Shown: positions 42,655 through 51,935 of the stretch, in pieces
How positions within the stretch are numbered: the first letter of the stretch is position 1
Layout: the number at the start of each line of letters is the position of its first letter
Assembly: GCF_018476885.1 (NCBI RefSeq)
Contig: NZ_JAHCVJ010000010.1
Location: forward strand, 40,420 to 104,419
DNA length: 64,000 nt
Direction: 5' to 3'
Source: Geoanaerobacter pelophilus
GTDB taxonomy: Bacteria > Desulfobacterota > Desulfuromonadia > Geobacterales > DSM-12255
The notes under the pieces: generated by a model
What the model was told of the DNA's origin: nothing
Seen by the model: the letters and a program-made list of their open reading frames with translations, nothing else
Database searches by the model: none
Made by a program: the position numbers and the translations under genes

Positions 42655-43142
42655 TCCTTTTGGTTGGACAGGTGTAGCGTGTAGAGCGCTGCCAGGGTCT
42701 TGCGCAGTTCCTGATCGGTCAGCTCCTCGGTGGCCTTGGCAACGGTTTCCAGCTCCTCGGGGGTCAATGGCCGCGGCTTTTTTGGGGGGAGCGGTTTTTT
42801 GACGGCAGCATCCGGATCGTTCCGCAAGGTGCCGGCCTTGAGGAAGATATCTTTTACCAGTTCTTCGCCGATCGCTTCATTGAGCTTTTCACGGATCTGG
42901 CTTTTCATGAAGTTAAGTTGTTGCAGCCATGGGGGGCTGGAGACCACGATTGTCAGCACACCGCTGCGGATGGCGACCGGCTTGGCGCGGGAGGCGATTT
43001 GGGCGCCGACGGCACTGTTCCAGACCTCCCAGATGGCACCTTCCTTGAGGCGGTTTTCCGCCGGGGTGCCACTGAAGAGGGTGGCGAGCAGTTGGGAAAC
43101 GGCTACCGGCCGTTTCATCTTGGGGCGGACCGGTTTAGTCAC
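42651..43142 (-). CDS. DUF721 (DciA-like) protein
   Basis: 163 residues from a GTG that overlaps the upstream stop (GTGA) behind GGAGATT; other starts (GTG 43172, ATG 43118) are possible. VWNSAVGAQIASRAKPVAIRSGVLTIVVSSPPWLQQLNFMKSQI is the DUF721 core, the domain of DciA, which helps load the replicative helicase in many bacteria. The C-terminal half is Pro/Lys-rich then helical. Translationally coupled to the small membrane protein gene. Confidence 0.82.
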   Translation of the reverse strand: MTKPVRPKMKRPVAVSQLLATLFSGTPAENRLKEGAIWEVWNSAVGAQIASRAKPVAIRSGVLTIVVSSPPWLQQLNFMKSQIREKLNEAIGEELVKDIFLKAGTLRNDPDAAVKKPLPPKKPRPLTPEELETVAKATEELTDQELRKTLAALYTLHLSNQKD

Positions 43143-43392
43143 TGCGCTTGAATCTCCGGTTGATGCGGCCACCGATCAGTTGCCCGGCTACTGCAGCGCC
43201 AAGGGTAACCGGGATGAAGTGCCAGCTGAAACCGGCCTTGACTCGGAGGAAGATGATCACCGGGATCGAGATGTGGACGTAGAAGTACCAGCCAAAGGTG
43301 AATTTTTCGCAGTTCTGCCGCAGATAACCGAGCGGCAGATTAATTAGTAACGCCAGCAGCGTTACCCCGAACAGTTTTAAGGCGAAATCCAT
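43135..43392 (-). CDS. Small membrane protein
   Basis: 85 residues from the ATG at 43392 (AAGAGG upstream). Three hydrophobic segments (LFGVTLLALLINLPLGYL; YFYVHISIPVIIFLRV; FIPVTLGAAVAGQLIGG), then a basic tail INRRFKRS. A conserved-looking small inner-membrane protein of unknown role, coupled to the DUF721 gene. Confidence 0.75.
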   Translation of the reverse strand: MDFALKLFGVTLLALLINLPLGYLRQNCEKFTFGWYFYVHISIPVIIFLRVKAGFSWHFIPVTLGAAVAGQLIGGRINRRFKRSD

Positions 43393-43461
43393 GACAACCT
43401 CTTGCGGCATACTAAGCTGTTTGCCGCACTTTTGTCAACGAATCGGGGACGCGGTACGGAA

Positions 43462-43722
43462 ATGGAGGCAGTTGTGGTAGCTGACGGCGATTATGTTGTA
43501 GTGTTCCAGTCGATCCACCGGGTGATGAAGGCGGAGAAGCTCTTAAAGGGGAAAGGCCTGGCGGTGCTGCTCATTCCGGCGCCCCGGTCGATTACCTCGG
43601 ACTGCGGGCTGGCCCTGCGCTATGGGGCTGATATCCGCGAGGCGGTAGAGCAGGCGCTCAGCGAGGCTTCGCTGCTTCCAGAGGACCGGTACCTGAAAGA
43701 AGGGGAATTCAAAAAAATATAA
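43462..43722 (+). CDS. DUF3343 protein
   Basis: 86 residues from the ATG at 43462. The pattern VVVFQSIHRVMKAEKLLKGKG, LIPAPRSITSDCGLALRYG matches DUF3343, a small family with a conserved Cys in SxxCG that has been linked to selenium/sulfur transfer (putative Se/S carrier-like). Stand-alone gene, divergent from the membrane protein gene. Confidence 0.82.
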   Translation: MEAVVVADGDYVVVFQSIHRVMKAEKLLKGKGLAVLLIPAPRSITSDCGLALRYGADIREAVEQALSEASLLPEDRYLKEGEFKKI

Positions 43723-43742
43723 TGAAGTAACAATCTATCAAT

Positions 43743-43936
43743 GGCACAGCTGTAAATCCGAAGGATTTACCGGTGAGAAGTAACTACAAAAGCTCCAGCT
43801 GCAAGGCTTGCGAAAGCTGAGGAGTAAGTCGTGTCGTAGGCTACGTCGCAGCGACGTGTAATTGCGCTGCAATTACCGGCGCGTGAGCGAAGCGGACGCG
43901 CTAAAGAAAAGCTGATTACTAAGCAGATGGACTTTT
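43743..43936 (+). repeat. Hairpin-rich intergenic repeat, copy A
   Basis: A chain of perfect short hairpins: GTAAATCC-GAA-GGATTTAC, CAAG-G-CTTG, CGTAG-G-CTACG, CGTCGC-A-GCGACG, GTAATTGC-GCT-GCAATTAC and GCGCGT...ACGCGC (43879-43901). The block recurs in inverted orientation at 60568-60726 with high identity, except that copy B lacks the first hairpin and its flank. It lies between two convergent genes. Confidence 0.88.
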
Positions 43937-43947
43937 TCCTGCGCCAT

Positions 43948-45075
43948 TCACCCCACGGTTTTCCTGAACCGCGCCACGGCGATCAGTAGTACCGCCAGTC
44001 CCAGCCCGCCCAGAGCCGCCATCTCCTTCCAGAGGATCTCCATCCCCACCCCTTTGAGGAAAATCGCCCGCAGGATGACCATGAACCAGCGGAGCGGGTT
44101 CAGAATGGTCACGTAGCGGATCGACTCCGGCATGTTATCGATGGGAAAGGCGAAGCCGGAGAGCAGCATCCCCGGGAAGATCACGAAAAAGGCAGACATC
44201 AGCGCCTGCTGCTGGGTGCTGCTGATGGTGGATATCAGCAGCCCGGCTCCCAGTGAACTCATCAGAAACAGGCCGGTAGCTACAGCTAGCAGGCCGAGGC
44301 TGCCACGGATCGGGATGTCGAACCAGTGGACCGCGACCGCTGCCACAATTGCCACGTTGGCGTAACCCATCAGGATGAACGGCAAGGTCTTGCCGATGAT
44401 GAATTCACTCCTGGTAATCGGCGTGACCACTACCTGCTCAATGGTCCCCATCTCCTTTTCCCGCACCACTGCCATGCTCGACAACACCATGGTCACCACC
44501 ATTACCAGCATGGCGATAACCGCCGGGATGAAGTAGACCCGGCTCTCCAGGTTCGGGTTGAACCAGGCCCTAGACTGGAGCACCACCCCGGCAAGGGGCT
44601 GGGCCACCCCCTCCCGGGCAGCCCTGGCAGAGAGCCGTTCAATGTTGTAGGCGGCGATGATCGCGGAGGCATAGCTCAGGACGATACCGGCGGAGTTGGC
44701 GTCGCTGCCGTCGAGTACCAACGCCAGGGGCGCCTCCCCTTTTCCCTGAACTCTCCCGCCAAAACCGGCGTCAAAGACCATCACCCCCCGCACATCGCCT
44801 CGGTTGAGCAGCTCAGTCATTCGCCGCTCGTCGGCAATCCGCTCGACCGTCTGGAAATAGCCTGACCGAGTAAAGCGCTCGACTATTTCGCGACTTTCGC
44901 TGCTGTTGTCCCGGTCGAGGATCGCCATCCGGCTGTTCCTGACATCGGTGTTGACCGCATAGCCGAAGACCACCACCTGGAATACCGGGATCACGAAGAT
45001 GACGAAGCGGGTCCGCTTGTCCCGCAGCACCTGGATGAACTCCTTGATCAGCATTGCTTTGAGGCGCTCGAACAT
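43948..45075 (-). CDS. ABC-2 type efflux permease (YbhR-like)
   Basis: 375 residues from the ATG at 45075 (AAGGAT upstream); a longer frame runs back into the foldback and has no ribosome site. One N-terminal helix (FVIFVIPVFQVVVFGYA), a ~150-residue periplasmic domain (DGSDANSAGIVLSYA), then five helices including EMGTIEQVVVTPITRSEFIIGKTLPF, the ABC-2 signature. It pairs with the permease encoded at 45279. Last gene of the leftward efflux operon. Confidence 0.9.
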   Translation of the reverse strand: MFERLKAMLIKEFIQVLRDKRTRFVIFVIPVFQVVVFGYAVNTDVRNSRMAILDRDNSSESREIVERFTRSGYFQTVERIADERRMTELLNRGDVRGVMVFDAGFGGRVQGKGEAPLALVLDGSDANSAGIVLSYASAIIAAYNIERLSARAAREGVAQPLAGVVLQSRAWFNPNLESRVYFIPAVIAMLVMVVTMVLSSMAVVREKEMGTIEQVVVTPITRSEFIIGKTLPFILMGYANVAIVAAVAVHWFDIPIRGSLGLLAVATGLFLMSSLGAGLLISTISSTQQQALMSAFFVIFPGMLLSGFAFPIDNMPESIRYVTILNPLRWFMVILRAIFLKGVGMEILWKEMAALGGLGLAVLLIAVARFRKTVG

Positions 45076-45092
45076 TTTAAATCCTTGCATCC

Positions 45093-45272
45093 GGTATGTG
45101 AGCGGTTTCCGAAGAGAACGACTTTTCGCAAAGCGTTGCTGCTCTTGGCGCAATGAAGCGAGACGCAGCCGGGCTGTCTGAGCCTGAAAGGCGAGTTTCC
45201 GGCTGCCGCGGAATGAGCCTTAGAGCAGCAGCTGAAGCGGAACTGGAGTGAATGAGGGAGCCGCTCATATAA
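45093..45272. repeat. Long foldback between the two permease genes
   Basis: Nested, co-linear inverted segments span about 177 bp: TATGTGAGCGG (45095-45105) with CCGCTCATATA (45261-45271); GCTGCTCT (45138-45145) with AGAGCAGC (45222-45229); GCAGCCGG (45165-45172) with CCGGCTGC (45199-45206). The arms are imperfect between these blocks and leave a 26-base loop. It may be a MITE-like insertion or an mRNA element that lowers expression of the distal permease. Confidence 0.7.
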
Positions 45273-45278
45273 CGCATA

Positions 45279-46412
45279 TCAGTCGATCTTCTTCCTGAAT
45301 TTCTTCACTGCCAACGCCAGCACCACCACACTGAAGATCGCCAGCACCACAGTCTGCAGGTAAATTTCACTAAAACCGGAATCCTTCAGGTATATGCCGC
45401 GCAGGATATGCACGAAGTGCCGGGCCGTGATGATGTTGGTGAAAATCTGGATCGGCTTGGGCATGTTGTCGATCGGAAAGATGAACCCGGACAGGAGAAA
45501 GGCCGGGAGCATGGTGGCCACCAGGGCGAACTGGCTTGCCAGCAGCTGGCTCTTGGCAACGATGCTGATCAGCACCCCCAGTGCCATGGCTCCAACCAGG
45601 AAGACCAGCGACAGGGAGAAGAGCAAGAACAGGTTGCCGCGCAGCGGCACCCCGAAAAAGTAATACCCCACGACTACGCACAGCACCAGATCCAGCACGC
45701 CAATGGCAATATAGGGGGCCAGTTTGCCGGCGATGATCTCGCCGCCGGTCAGCGGGGTGGCGATCAGCTGCTCCATGGTGCCGGTTTCCCATTCCCTGGC
45801 CACGGTGAGCGAGGTAAGCAGGGCGGCGATGACCATCATGATTACTGCTATCAGGCCGGGAAAGATGAAATGCCTGGATACCAGATCGGTGTTGAACCAG
45901 GCCCGCGGCCGCAGGTCCACCGGCGCGACTTTGGGGGAATAACCCTGGCTGCCTGCCTTGTTAACAATGATCTCCGAGGAAAACTGGCGTGTTACCCCCT
46001 CGGCATAGGCAAGGACAATGGTGGCGCTGTTGGCGTCGCTGCCGTCGAGGATGGCTTGTACTGCGGTCTCCTTGTTTTGGGCCATGGTTCGGGCAAAGTC
46101 GGGCGGGATGATGATGGCAATGATGGCGCGCCTGGTGTCAATGGCCTGCTCGATGTCGCGATAGGAGGCGGAGTTCTCTACCAGGCTGAAATAGCGCGAC
46201 GCTGCGAACCGGGAGACGAAATCACGGCTCTGTGGGCTGCTGCTCTGGTCCCAGAACGTAATCCGCGCCTTCTCGATGTCCAGATTCAGGGCGTAGCCGA
46301 AGAGAAACAGCATCAGCATCGGGATGGCGATCCCCATGATCAGGCTGCGCGGGTCGCGTAGCAGGTGCAGCGACTCCTTCCAGGCAACCGCCTTGATCCG
46401 GTACGGTTTCAT
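45279..46412 (-). CDS. ABC-2 type efflux permease (YbhS-like)
   Basis: 377 residues; the ATG follows directly on the stop of the upstream gene (TAGATG). Same topology as the other permease: KESLHLLRDPRSLIMGIAIPMLMLFLFGYAL, periplasmic domain with ILDGSDANSATIVLAYAEG, then EWETGTMEQLIATPLTGGEIIAGKLAPY. The two permeases probably form a heterodimer served by the double ATPase encoded upstream. Confidence 0.92.
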   Translation of the reverse strand: MKPYRIKAVAWKESLHLLRDPRSLIMGIAIPMLMLFLFGYALNLDIEKARITFWDQSSSPQSRDFVSRFAASRYFSLVENSASYRDIEQAIDTRRAIIAIIIPPDFARTMAQNKETAVQAILDGSDANSATIVLAYAEGVTRQFSSEIIVNKAGSQGYSPKVAPVDLRPRAWFNTDLVSRHFIFPGLIAVIMMVIAALLTSLTVAREWETGTMEQLIATPLTGGEIIAGKLAPYIAIGVLDLVLCVVVGYYFFGVPLRGNLFLLFSLSLVFLVGAMALGVLISIVAKSQLLASQFALVATMLPAFLLSGFIFPIDNMPKPIQIFTNIITARHFVHILRGIYLKDSGFSEIYLQTVVLAIFSVVVLALAVKKFRKKID

Positions 46413-49400
46413 CTACTTGACCGTCACGCCGAATTCCACCCGGCTGGGGCTCTGCTCTTTTTTCTCGGCAGGCTTGAACGGGTCGTCCTGTTTCAGAAAG
46501 AGCCGCTCCCTGGGCATGCCTCCCTTGTCGCGCAGGAAACTCTGCACGGCAACGGCCCGCTCGCGGGCCAGCGCTTGCAACTCCTTGTCTCCGGCCGGGA
46601 GGTGAGTAAGAATCAGTTTTTTCATTTCATCATCGGGCAGGTCCTTGAGCATACCGATGGCGTTGCGCGGTTTCGGGAAATCCTCTTTGCGGTAGACCGC
46701 TTTCAGGTAGACCGAGTACTCGGCCGGGGTGACGCTGACCGTCTCGGGACTGTCCTCGGGCCGGTTCTGCTTTGACTTGACCATGGCCAGGAATTTTTCA
46801 TTGTGAATCCGGTGGGTCAACTGCAGCTGCCGGTACCCTTCCGGGTCACGTTGCCGGTCAAGATACCCGGAAATCTCCAGAGAGACCGCCGGCCGGTCCT
46901 TGAGCGCCTTGGCCAGTTTGACCAGTTTCTCCTGCTCGTTTGCTGAGACAGCCGCTGAGCCTGGGGCAAAACTGACGGAGCTGAAGTCCTCGCTGCTGCC
47001 GAACATCGATGACAGCAAGGAGAACGGAGAGGTGGCGGCCTTGACCAGCAGGTTCTTCAGCATTTGGAAGGCGACCTTCCAGACGCTGAATTTTGGGTCA
47101 TCGGTACGGCCTGAGACCGGCAGGTCGAGATGGATCTCGCCCTTGCCGTCCTTGAGCAGGGCCACGGCCAGCCGGACCGGCAGATTGGTCGCCTTGTCGC
47201 TCTCGATCTTGCGGCCAAAGGTGAACTGGTCGATGAACACCTTGTTCTCGGCTGACAGTGCCTTGTTCTCGATCTTGTACTTCAGGTCGAGGAACAGTTT
47301 TCCCTTGTCGATGCTGTATCCCAGGTAGGTACCGGAATAGGGGGTGACCGGAGACAGCTCGATGTCGGTGAAAGCTGCGGTCAGATCCATGAACAGGTCG
47401 CCGCGCAGGGGGTTCAGGGTGCCGCTGATCTTGAGCGGCGAGCGGTTCTCCAGCACCCCGCGCAGGTCAACGGTGGCGAAGCGGCTGGATTCGGAGGACA
47501 GCCCGCTGACCCGGCCGCCGAGGTTGAAGAAGGTGGAGGCGAAGCCGCCGGGGAGCTTGCGGTCGATGAACGCCAGAGTACCGTCCTGGATGGTGATGGT
47601 GTCGATGGCCACCGGCGGCGCGGTGGTTGCTGGCACGGCCGGTTGAGGTGCCGGGGTGGCCACCTGTGGCGCAACTTCTCCCTTGGGCACCTTGCCGATC
47701 TGCTGGAGGTTGAGGGTGCCGTCCTTGTTGACGATAACCCGGGCAAACGGCGAGGTGAGGGCAATATCCTTGATCGCCAGGGAGAACGGCTGCAGGGTGC
47801 CGCGGATATTGTCGATCTGCAGGCTTTCCCATTTCAGCAGCTCTTCCGACTCGATCGTATCGAGGCTGTAGAAGGAGCGTACCCCAAGGCTGCCGCTGTA
47901 ATTACCGGTAATCTTGTCCCCTTTTTGGGCAAGATCGAGGTTCAGCCGGGTGTCAACCGTGCCTCCGGCGATGAAGATCCCCATATCATCCGGGTAGTAA
48001 GGGTCAAAGTCGCGGAGCGGGATCTGCGACAAGCTGACCAGGCCCTTCAGCCGGAACGGCTCTGGTATTGCGGTGCCGCTGGCTGCGATCTTCGCTTTCG
48101 TGCTACCGAAACCGGCGGTCAGGGTGAACGGTATCGGTCCGAAGGTGGGGCCGGTGATGTTTTTGGCACCGGCGCTGATCCCTTTCAGGGTAAAGGTCGG
48201 CGCCGGCTGGTAGCCGTGGTCAGTAAAGGAGGCATCAACCCCTTTTATCGCCACGTCGCGCACGGTGTAGCGGAACGGTTTTTCGACTGGTTTTGCGTTG
48301 CCTGCCGGTGCCGGTATGTTCTGGGCTGCGGCCGGCTTTCTCAGCAGTTGCCGCGGAGACAGGGTGCCGTCGCTCTCCTTGCTGACCGAGACGCTGCCGC
48401 GCTGGAGGGTGACGGTGGCGATATCAGCCTGCCGCTCCTTGAGGTCGATGCCGGTTCCGGCAACTGTCAGGCTCTTCAGCGCTAGTTTATCGGTCGGGCC
48501 GAACGGAACCAGCAGGTCGCTGACGCTCAGCGTGGTATCGCTAACCTTTAGTCCTGACTCGTCGCTGTAGGTCAGGACGCTCTCCAGTCCTGCTGAACCG
48601 GCTATCGGCGCCGTGAGCAGCCCGCTCAGGTACGGGTAGTACCGCTTCAACTGCACTGCAACGAGCTTCAGCTTTGCTTCAGCCTTAACAGGTGCGGCGC
48701 TGAAGGTGCCATTGACCGACAGCTGCTCTTTGGCATCGGTGTCACAGGCAAGCTGCCACTGGGCCGTCTTTTGGGGGGCGGTGCTGAAATCCCTGACTTC
48801 AATGGAGATATTCTGCAGGGTCGTGGCAAATCCCCCCGGCGGTTGGGCATCGCGGAGATGGAGCGTACTGTTGGTCAGTGCAAAGCCAGACAGCGTGACC
48901 ACCGGCATTGGCGAGGGTTTATGCTCTTTGGCTTTTTCTGTTGCGGGAGGGGCCGGTTTTACTGTCGAGGCGCCGGTGAACAGGTGGCTGAAATTCCAGC
49001 TCCCCTGCCGGTCACGGCTGATATGCGCCTCCAATCCGTCCAGCTGTATCCGGCCGATGTCTGCCTGCTTGCTGAATGCCGCCAAGCGGTTAATCTTCGC
49101 GCTTGCCTGGTTGAGCGCCAGCAGCGGCGTACCCTGCCGTTCGGTGAAGGCCAGTCCCGCCAGGTCAAGCTTGCCGGCAATGTTCAGTTCCGGTTTTTCT
49201 TTGGCGCCGATCCGGTAGGCCAGTTCCAGATCAGTGGAAAGGGTGCCACTGGGCATGGCAAAGCCGGGGTCAAACGGGAGATACGCCAGATAGTGCGGCA
49301 GGTTCAGCTTGTCCAGTTTCAGGGTCAGCACGGTTTCCGCCGATTTGGTCAGCGGTTTGAGTTTGCCGTCCAGCCTGAGCGGAGCGCCGTTGATGATCGC

Positions 49401-49976
49401 TCCGAAGTGCGGGGTGACGTACTTGTCGGCCAGGTACGGGATGTTGCTGATGAACGGAATGGCCAGCGTGAGGCTGCGCAAGGTGTGGCTGGCCGGTTGC
49501 CGGGCAGCCCGGTCGTCGAAGTCGATGCTGCCGTTGTCGATCCTGATGTTATTGAGCGAAAAGAGGGTTTCCCCTTCGCTTTTCGGCTGCTTTCTGATCC
49601 GCTCGACGATATCTGAGAAGTTGTAGTTGTTATCGCTCACCCGCACCAGTGAGAGCTGGGGCCGGACCAGGGTCAGCTCGCCGACAACCGGGGCGCGGCG
49701 GATAATGGAGGCGGTGGAGACCCGGACCTTAAGGCTGCTGAAGGAGGCAAAGACCGCAGCGCCGTCGGCCTCTTTCATTCGAAACCCGTCGATTCTGGCG
49801 CTCAGGGTAAAGGGGTTGATCGAGACCCGGTCAATGGCTGCCTGGCGGCCGGTGGATTTCTTGATTCCCTCAACCGCCTTGGTTTTGACGATCCCTGGCA
49901 GGACCAGGATGATGAAGAGCAGCAACAGGGCTGCGCTAGCTGCTAGCGCTATAAGAATTTTGCGTTGTCGTGACAT
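46413..49976 (-). CDS. AsmA/DUF748-like giant envelope protein with OmpA-like tail
   Basis: 1187 residues from the ATG at 49976, behind GGAGGAG. One N-terminal membrane helix (IALAASAALLLLFIILVLPGIV), then a very long strand-rich periplasmic part with repeated AsmA/DUF748-like units (SINPFTLSARIDGFRMKEADG; YSGTYLGYSIDKGKLFLDLKYKIENKAL near residue 875). It ends with an OmpA-like segment (VSFAPGSAAVSANEQEKLVKLAKALKD). Proteins of the AsmA group are thought to bridge the envelope and move lipids. It lies between the ATPase and permease genes of the efflux operon, where no such gene is expected, so a joint function is likely. Confidence 0.85.
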   Translation of the reverse strand: MSRQRKILIALAASAALLLLFIILVLPGIVKTKAVEGIKKSTGRQAAIDRVSINPFTLSARIDGFRMKEADGAAVFASFSSLKVRVSTASIIRRAPVVGELTLVRPQLSLVRVSDNNYNFSDIVERIRKQPKSEGETLFSLNNIRIDNGSIDFDDRAARQPASHTLRSLTLAIPFISNIPYLADKYVTPHFGAIINGAPLRLDGKLKPLTKSAETVLTLKLDKLNLPHYLAYLPFDPGFAMPSGTLSTDLELAYRIGAKEKPELNIAGKLDLAGLAFTERQGTPLLALNQASAKINRLAAFSKQADIGRIQLDGLEAHISRDRQGSWNFSHLFTGASTVKPAPPATEKAKEHKPSPMPVVTLSGFALTNSTLHLRDAQPPGGFATTLQNISIEVRDFSTAPQKTAQWQLACDTDAKEQLSVNGTFSAAPVKAEAKLKLVAVQLKRYYPYLSGLLTAPIAGSAGLESVLTYSDESGLKVSDTTLSVSDLLVPFGPTDKLALKSLTVAGTGIDLKERQADIATVTLQRGSVSVSKESDGTLSPRQLLRKPAAAQNIPAPAGNAKPVEKPFRYTVRDVAIKGVDASFTDHGYQPAPTFTLKGISAGAKNITGPTFGPIPFTLTAGFGSTKAKIAASGTAIPEPFRLKGLVSLSQIPLRDFDPYYPDDMGIFIAGGTVDTRLNLDLAQKGDKITGNYSGSLGVRSFYSLDTIESEELLKWESLQIDNIRGTLQPFSLAIKDIALTSPFARVIVNKDGTLNLQQIGKVPKGEVAPQVATPAPQPAVPATTAPPVAIDTITIQDGTLAFIDRKLPGGFASTFFNLGGRVSGLSSESSRFATVDLRGVLENRSPLKISGTLNPLRGDLFMDLTAAFTDIELSPVTPYSGTYLGYSIDKGKLFLDLKYKIENKALSAENKVFIDQFTFGRKIESDKATNLPVRLAVALLKDGKGEIHLDLPVSGRTDDPKFSVWKVAFQMLKNLLVKAATSPFSLLSSMFGSSEDFSSVSFAPGSAAVSANEQEKLVKLAKALKDRPAVSLEISGYLDRQRDPEGYRQLQLTHRIHNEKFLAMVKSKQNRPEDSPETVSVTPAEYSVYLKAVYRKEDFPKPRNAIGMLKDLPDDEMKKLILTHLPAGDKELQALARERAVAVQSFLRDKGGMPRERLFLKQDDPFKPAEKKEQSPSRVEFGVTVK

Positions 49977-50009
49977 GAAATACTCCTCCATTGCCATTGT
50001 ATCCCGGTT

Positions 50010-51935
50010 TCAGCGGACAGCACGCCTGTCTGGTGCCGTCGCTGTTCTCTCCCTGGCCTCGATGAGAGACACGAACAGGTCCTCAAGCGAAGGGATCACG
50101 GCGCGGAGCGTTACCCGGCCAGCAAGCGCGGAGCCAAGCAAGCCGTTTTCCGTGGCATTCTGGTCTTCGGTGACCAGATGAGCGCCACGCCCGTAAAGCG
50201 CTGCGTGCCGGACCGCCGGCAACTGCTCCAGTTGGGAAAGGATCTCCTGTGGCCGGTCGCAGGAGGCCTCCAGCACGATCTCAGACATCTTCTCCTGCTT
50301 CAGCTGTTGCGGGGTGCCGAGGGCAACCATCTCCCCCTGATGGATCATGGCCAGACGGTCGCAATACTCGGCCTCGTCCATGTAGTGGGTGGTGACAAAA
50401 ACGGTTACTCCTCCTGCGGCAAGGCTCCTGATAAGTCGCCAGAAAGCGCGGCGGCTGAGCGGGTCCACTCCGGCGGTCGGCTCGTCGAGAAAGATCACCG
50501 GCGGCTCGTGAAGCAGGGCGCAGCCCAGGGCCAGCCGCTGCTTCCACCCACCGGACAGCTCGCCGGCAATCGCTGTGCGCCGCTGCTCCAGTCCGGCCAT
50601 TGTTATAGCCCAGTCACCCCGCTCTGTCAGCTTTTTCCCGCTAAGCCGGTAGATGCCGCCATAAAAAGCGATGTTTTCCTCCACGGTCAGCTCTTCGTAG
50701 AGCGAGAACTTCTGGCTCATGTAGCCGATCCGTTTCTTGATCTCTTCCTGGCCGGTGCGGATGTCGCAACCTGCTACCCTGCCGCTGCCGGATGTTGGTT
50801 CCAGGATGCCGCAGAGCATCCTGATGGTGGTTGATTTGCCTGCTCCGTTTGGTCCCAGGAAACCGAAGATCTCGCCATGCTCGACTTCGAGGTCGATCCC
50901 CTTGACGGCAACGAAATCGCCGAAGCGCCTGGTCAGCCCGGTTACGGATACCGCCTTTGCCCCGAGCTCCTGGCCGTGATCGACAGCAACGCTCAGCTGG
51001 TTGCCAACTACCGGGCTTTCCCGGTCGCTGACCATGGCAACAAAGATATCCTCCAGGGACGGCTCGACCTCTTCAATCGAGTAGACCTCCAGCTGGCCGC
51101 TGGTCAGGAGTTGTCTCGTCTTCGCTGCCATCGGCTCCGGATCGACGGTCGAGAGGTGGATGCGGTCACCGAAGAGCATCACCGCCGCATCCGGAAAGGC
51201 GGTGCGCAGCAGCCGGTCGGCTGTCTTGGGGCTGGCGGAGACTATTTCCAGGATCTTTGCCTGCGCCAGGTTGCGCAGGTTCCCCGGGGTGTCGCAGGCA
51301 ATCAGCTTGCCGTTATGGATCAGCCCGACGCGGTGACAGCGGTCAGCCTCGTCGAGATAGGCGGTGGCAACGAAGATGGTGACCCCTTCGTCCAGAAGCG
51401 CATATAGCAGCCGCCAGAATTCGCGGCGAGATACCGGATCAACCCCGTTGGTCGGCTCGTCGAGAAACAGAATCTTCGGGGTGTGGATCAAGGCGCAGGC
51501 CAGTCCCAGTTTCTGCTTCATGCCGCCGGAAAGGTTGCCGGCCTTGCGCTGGCGGAATGCGCCAAGGTTAGTCGCGTTCAGTAGCCGCTCGATGTTGGCG
51601 CTGCGCTCGCTTTTGCTCAGGCCGAAGATATCGGCGTAGAATTGGATGTTTTCCCCCACCGTGAGATCGGGGTAGAGTCCGAATCTCTGGCTCATGTAGC
51701 CGATCTCGCCGCGAATGGCATCTAGACTGGAACAGGGGTGATCCAGCACGGTCGCAGAGCCTGAGGTGGTGTCCAGGACCCCGGCTAGCATCCTGATGGT
51801 AGTAGTCTTGCCGGCGCCGTCGGAACCGACCAGCCCGAACAGCTCCCCAGCCTTGACCTGCAGGGTCAGCCCGTCAACCGCTTTAACCTCGCCGAAACTC
51901 TTTGACAGGCTGTCCGCTGTCAGGACCGTGGTCAC
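50010..51935 (-). CDS. Tandem ABC transporter ATPase (YbhF-like)
   Basis: 641 residues with two complete nucleotide-binding domains. Domain 1: Walker A GSDGAGKTT, signature LSGGMKQK, Walker B ILFLDEPTNGVDP. Domain 2 (from ~315): GPNGAGKST, LSGGWKQR, VIFLDEPTAGVDP. It energises the ABC-2 permease pair of the operon; the fused double form is typical of YbhF. Its start overlaps the HlyD gene stop (ATGA). Confidence 0.94.
   Translation of the reverse strand: MTTVLTADSLSKSFGEVKAVDGLTLQVKAGELFGLVGSDGAGKTTTIRMLAGVLDTTSGSATVLDHPCSSLDAIRGEIGYMSQRFGLYPDLTVGENIQFYADIFGLSKSERSANIERLLNATNLGAFRQRKAGNLSGGMKQKLGLACALIHTPKILFLDEPTNGVDPVSRREFWRLLYALLDEGVTIFVATAYLDEADRCHRVGLIHNGKLIACDTPGNLRNLAQAKILEIVSASPKTADRLLRTAFPDAAVMLFGDRIHLSTVDPEPMAAKTRQLLTSGQLEVYSIEEVEPSLEDIFVAMVSDRESPVVGNQLSVAVDHGQELGAKAVSVTGLTRRFGDFVAVKGIDLEVEHGEIFGFLGPNGAGKSTTIRMLCGILEPTSGSGRVAGCDIRTGQEEIKKRIGYMSQKFSLYEELTVEENIAFYGGIYRLSGKKLTERGDWAITMAGLEQRRTAIAGELSGGWKQRLALGCALLHEPPVIFLDEPTAGVDPLSRRAFWRLIRSLAAGGVTVFVTTHYMDEAEYCDRLAMIHQGEMVALGTPQQLKQEKMSEIVLEASCDRPQEILSQLEQLPAVRHAALYGRGAHLVTEDQNATENGLLGSALAGRVTLRAVIPSLEDLFVSLIEARERTATAPDRRAVR

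Noticed and set aside
48771..49616. 281-codon frame antisense to the AsmA-like gene
   Set aside because: Shadow frame; the sense protein is continuous and has a signal anchor and family motifs.
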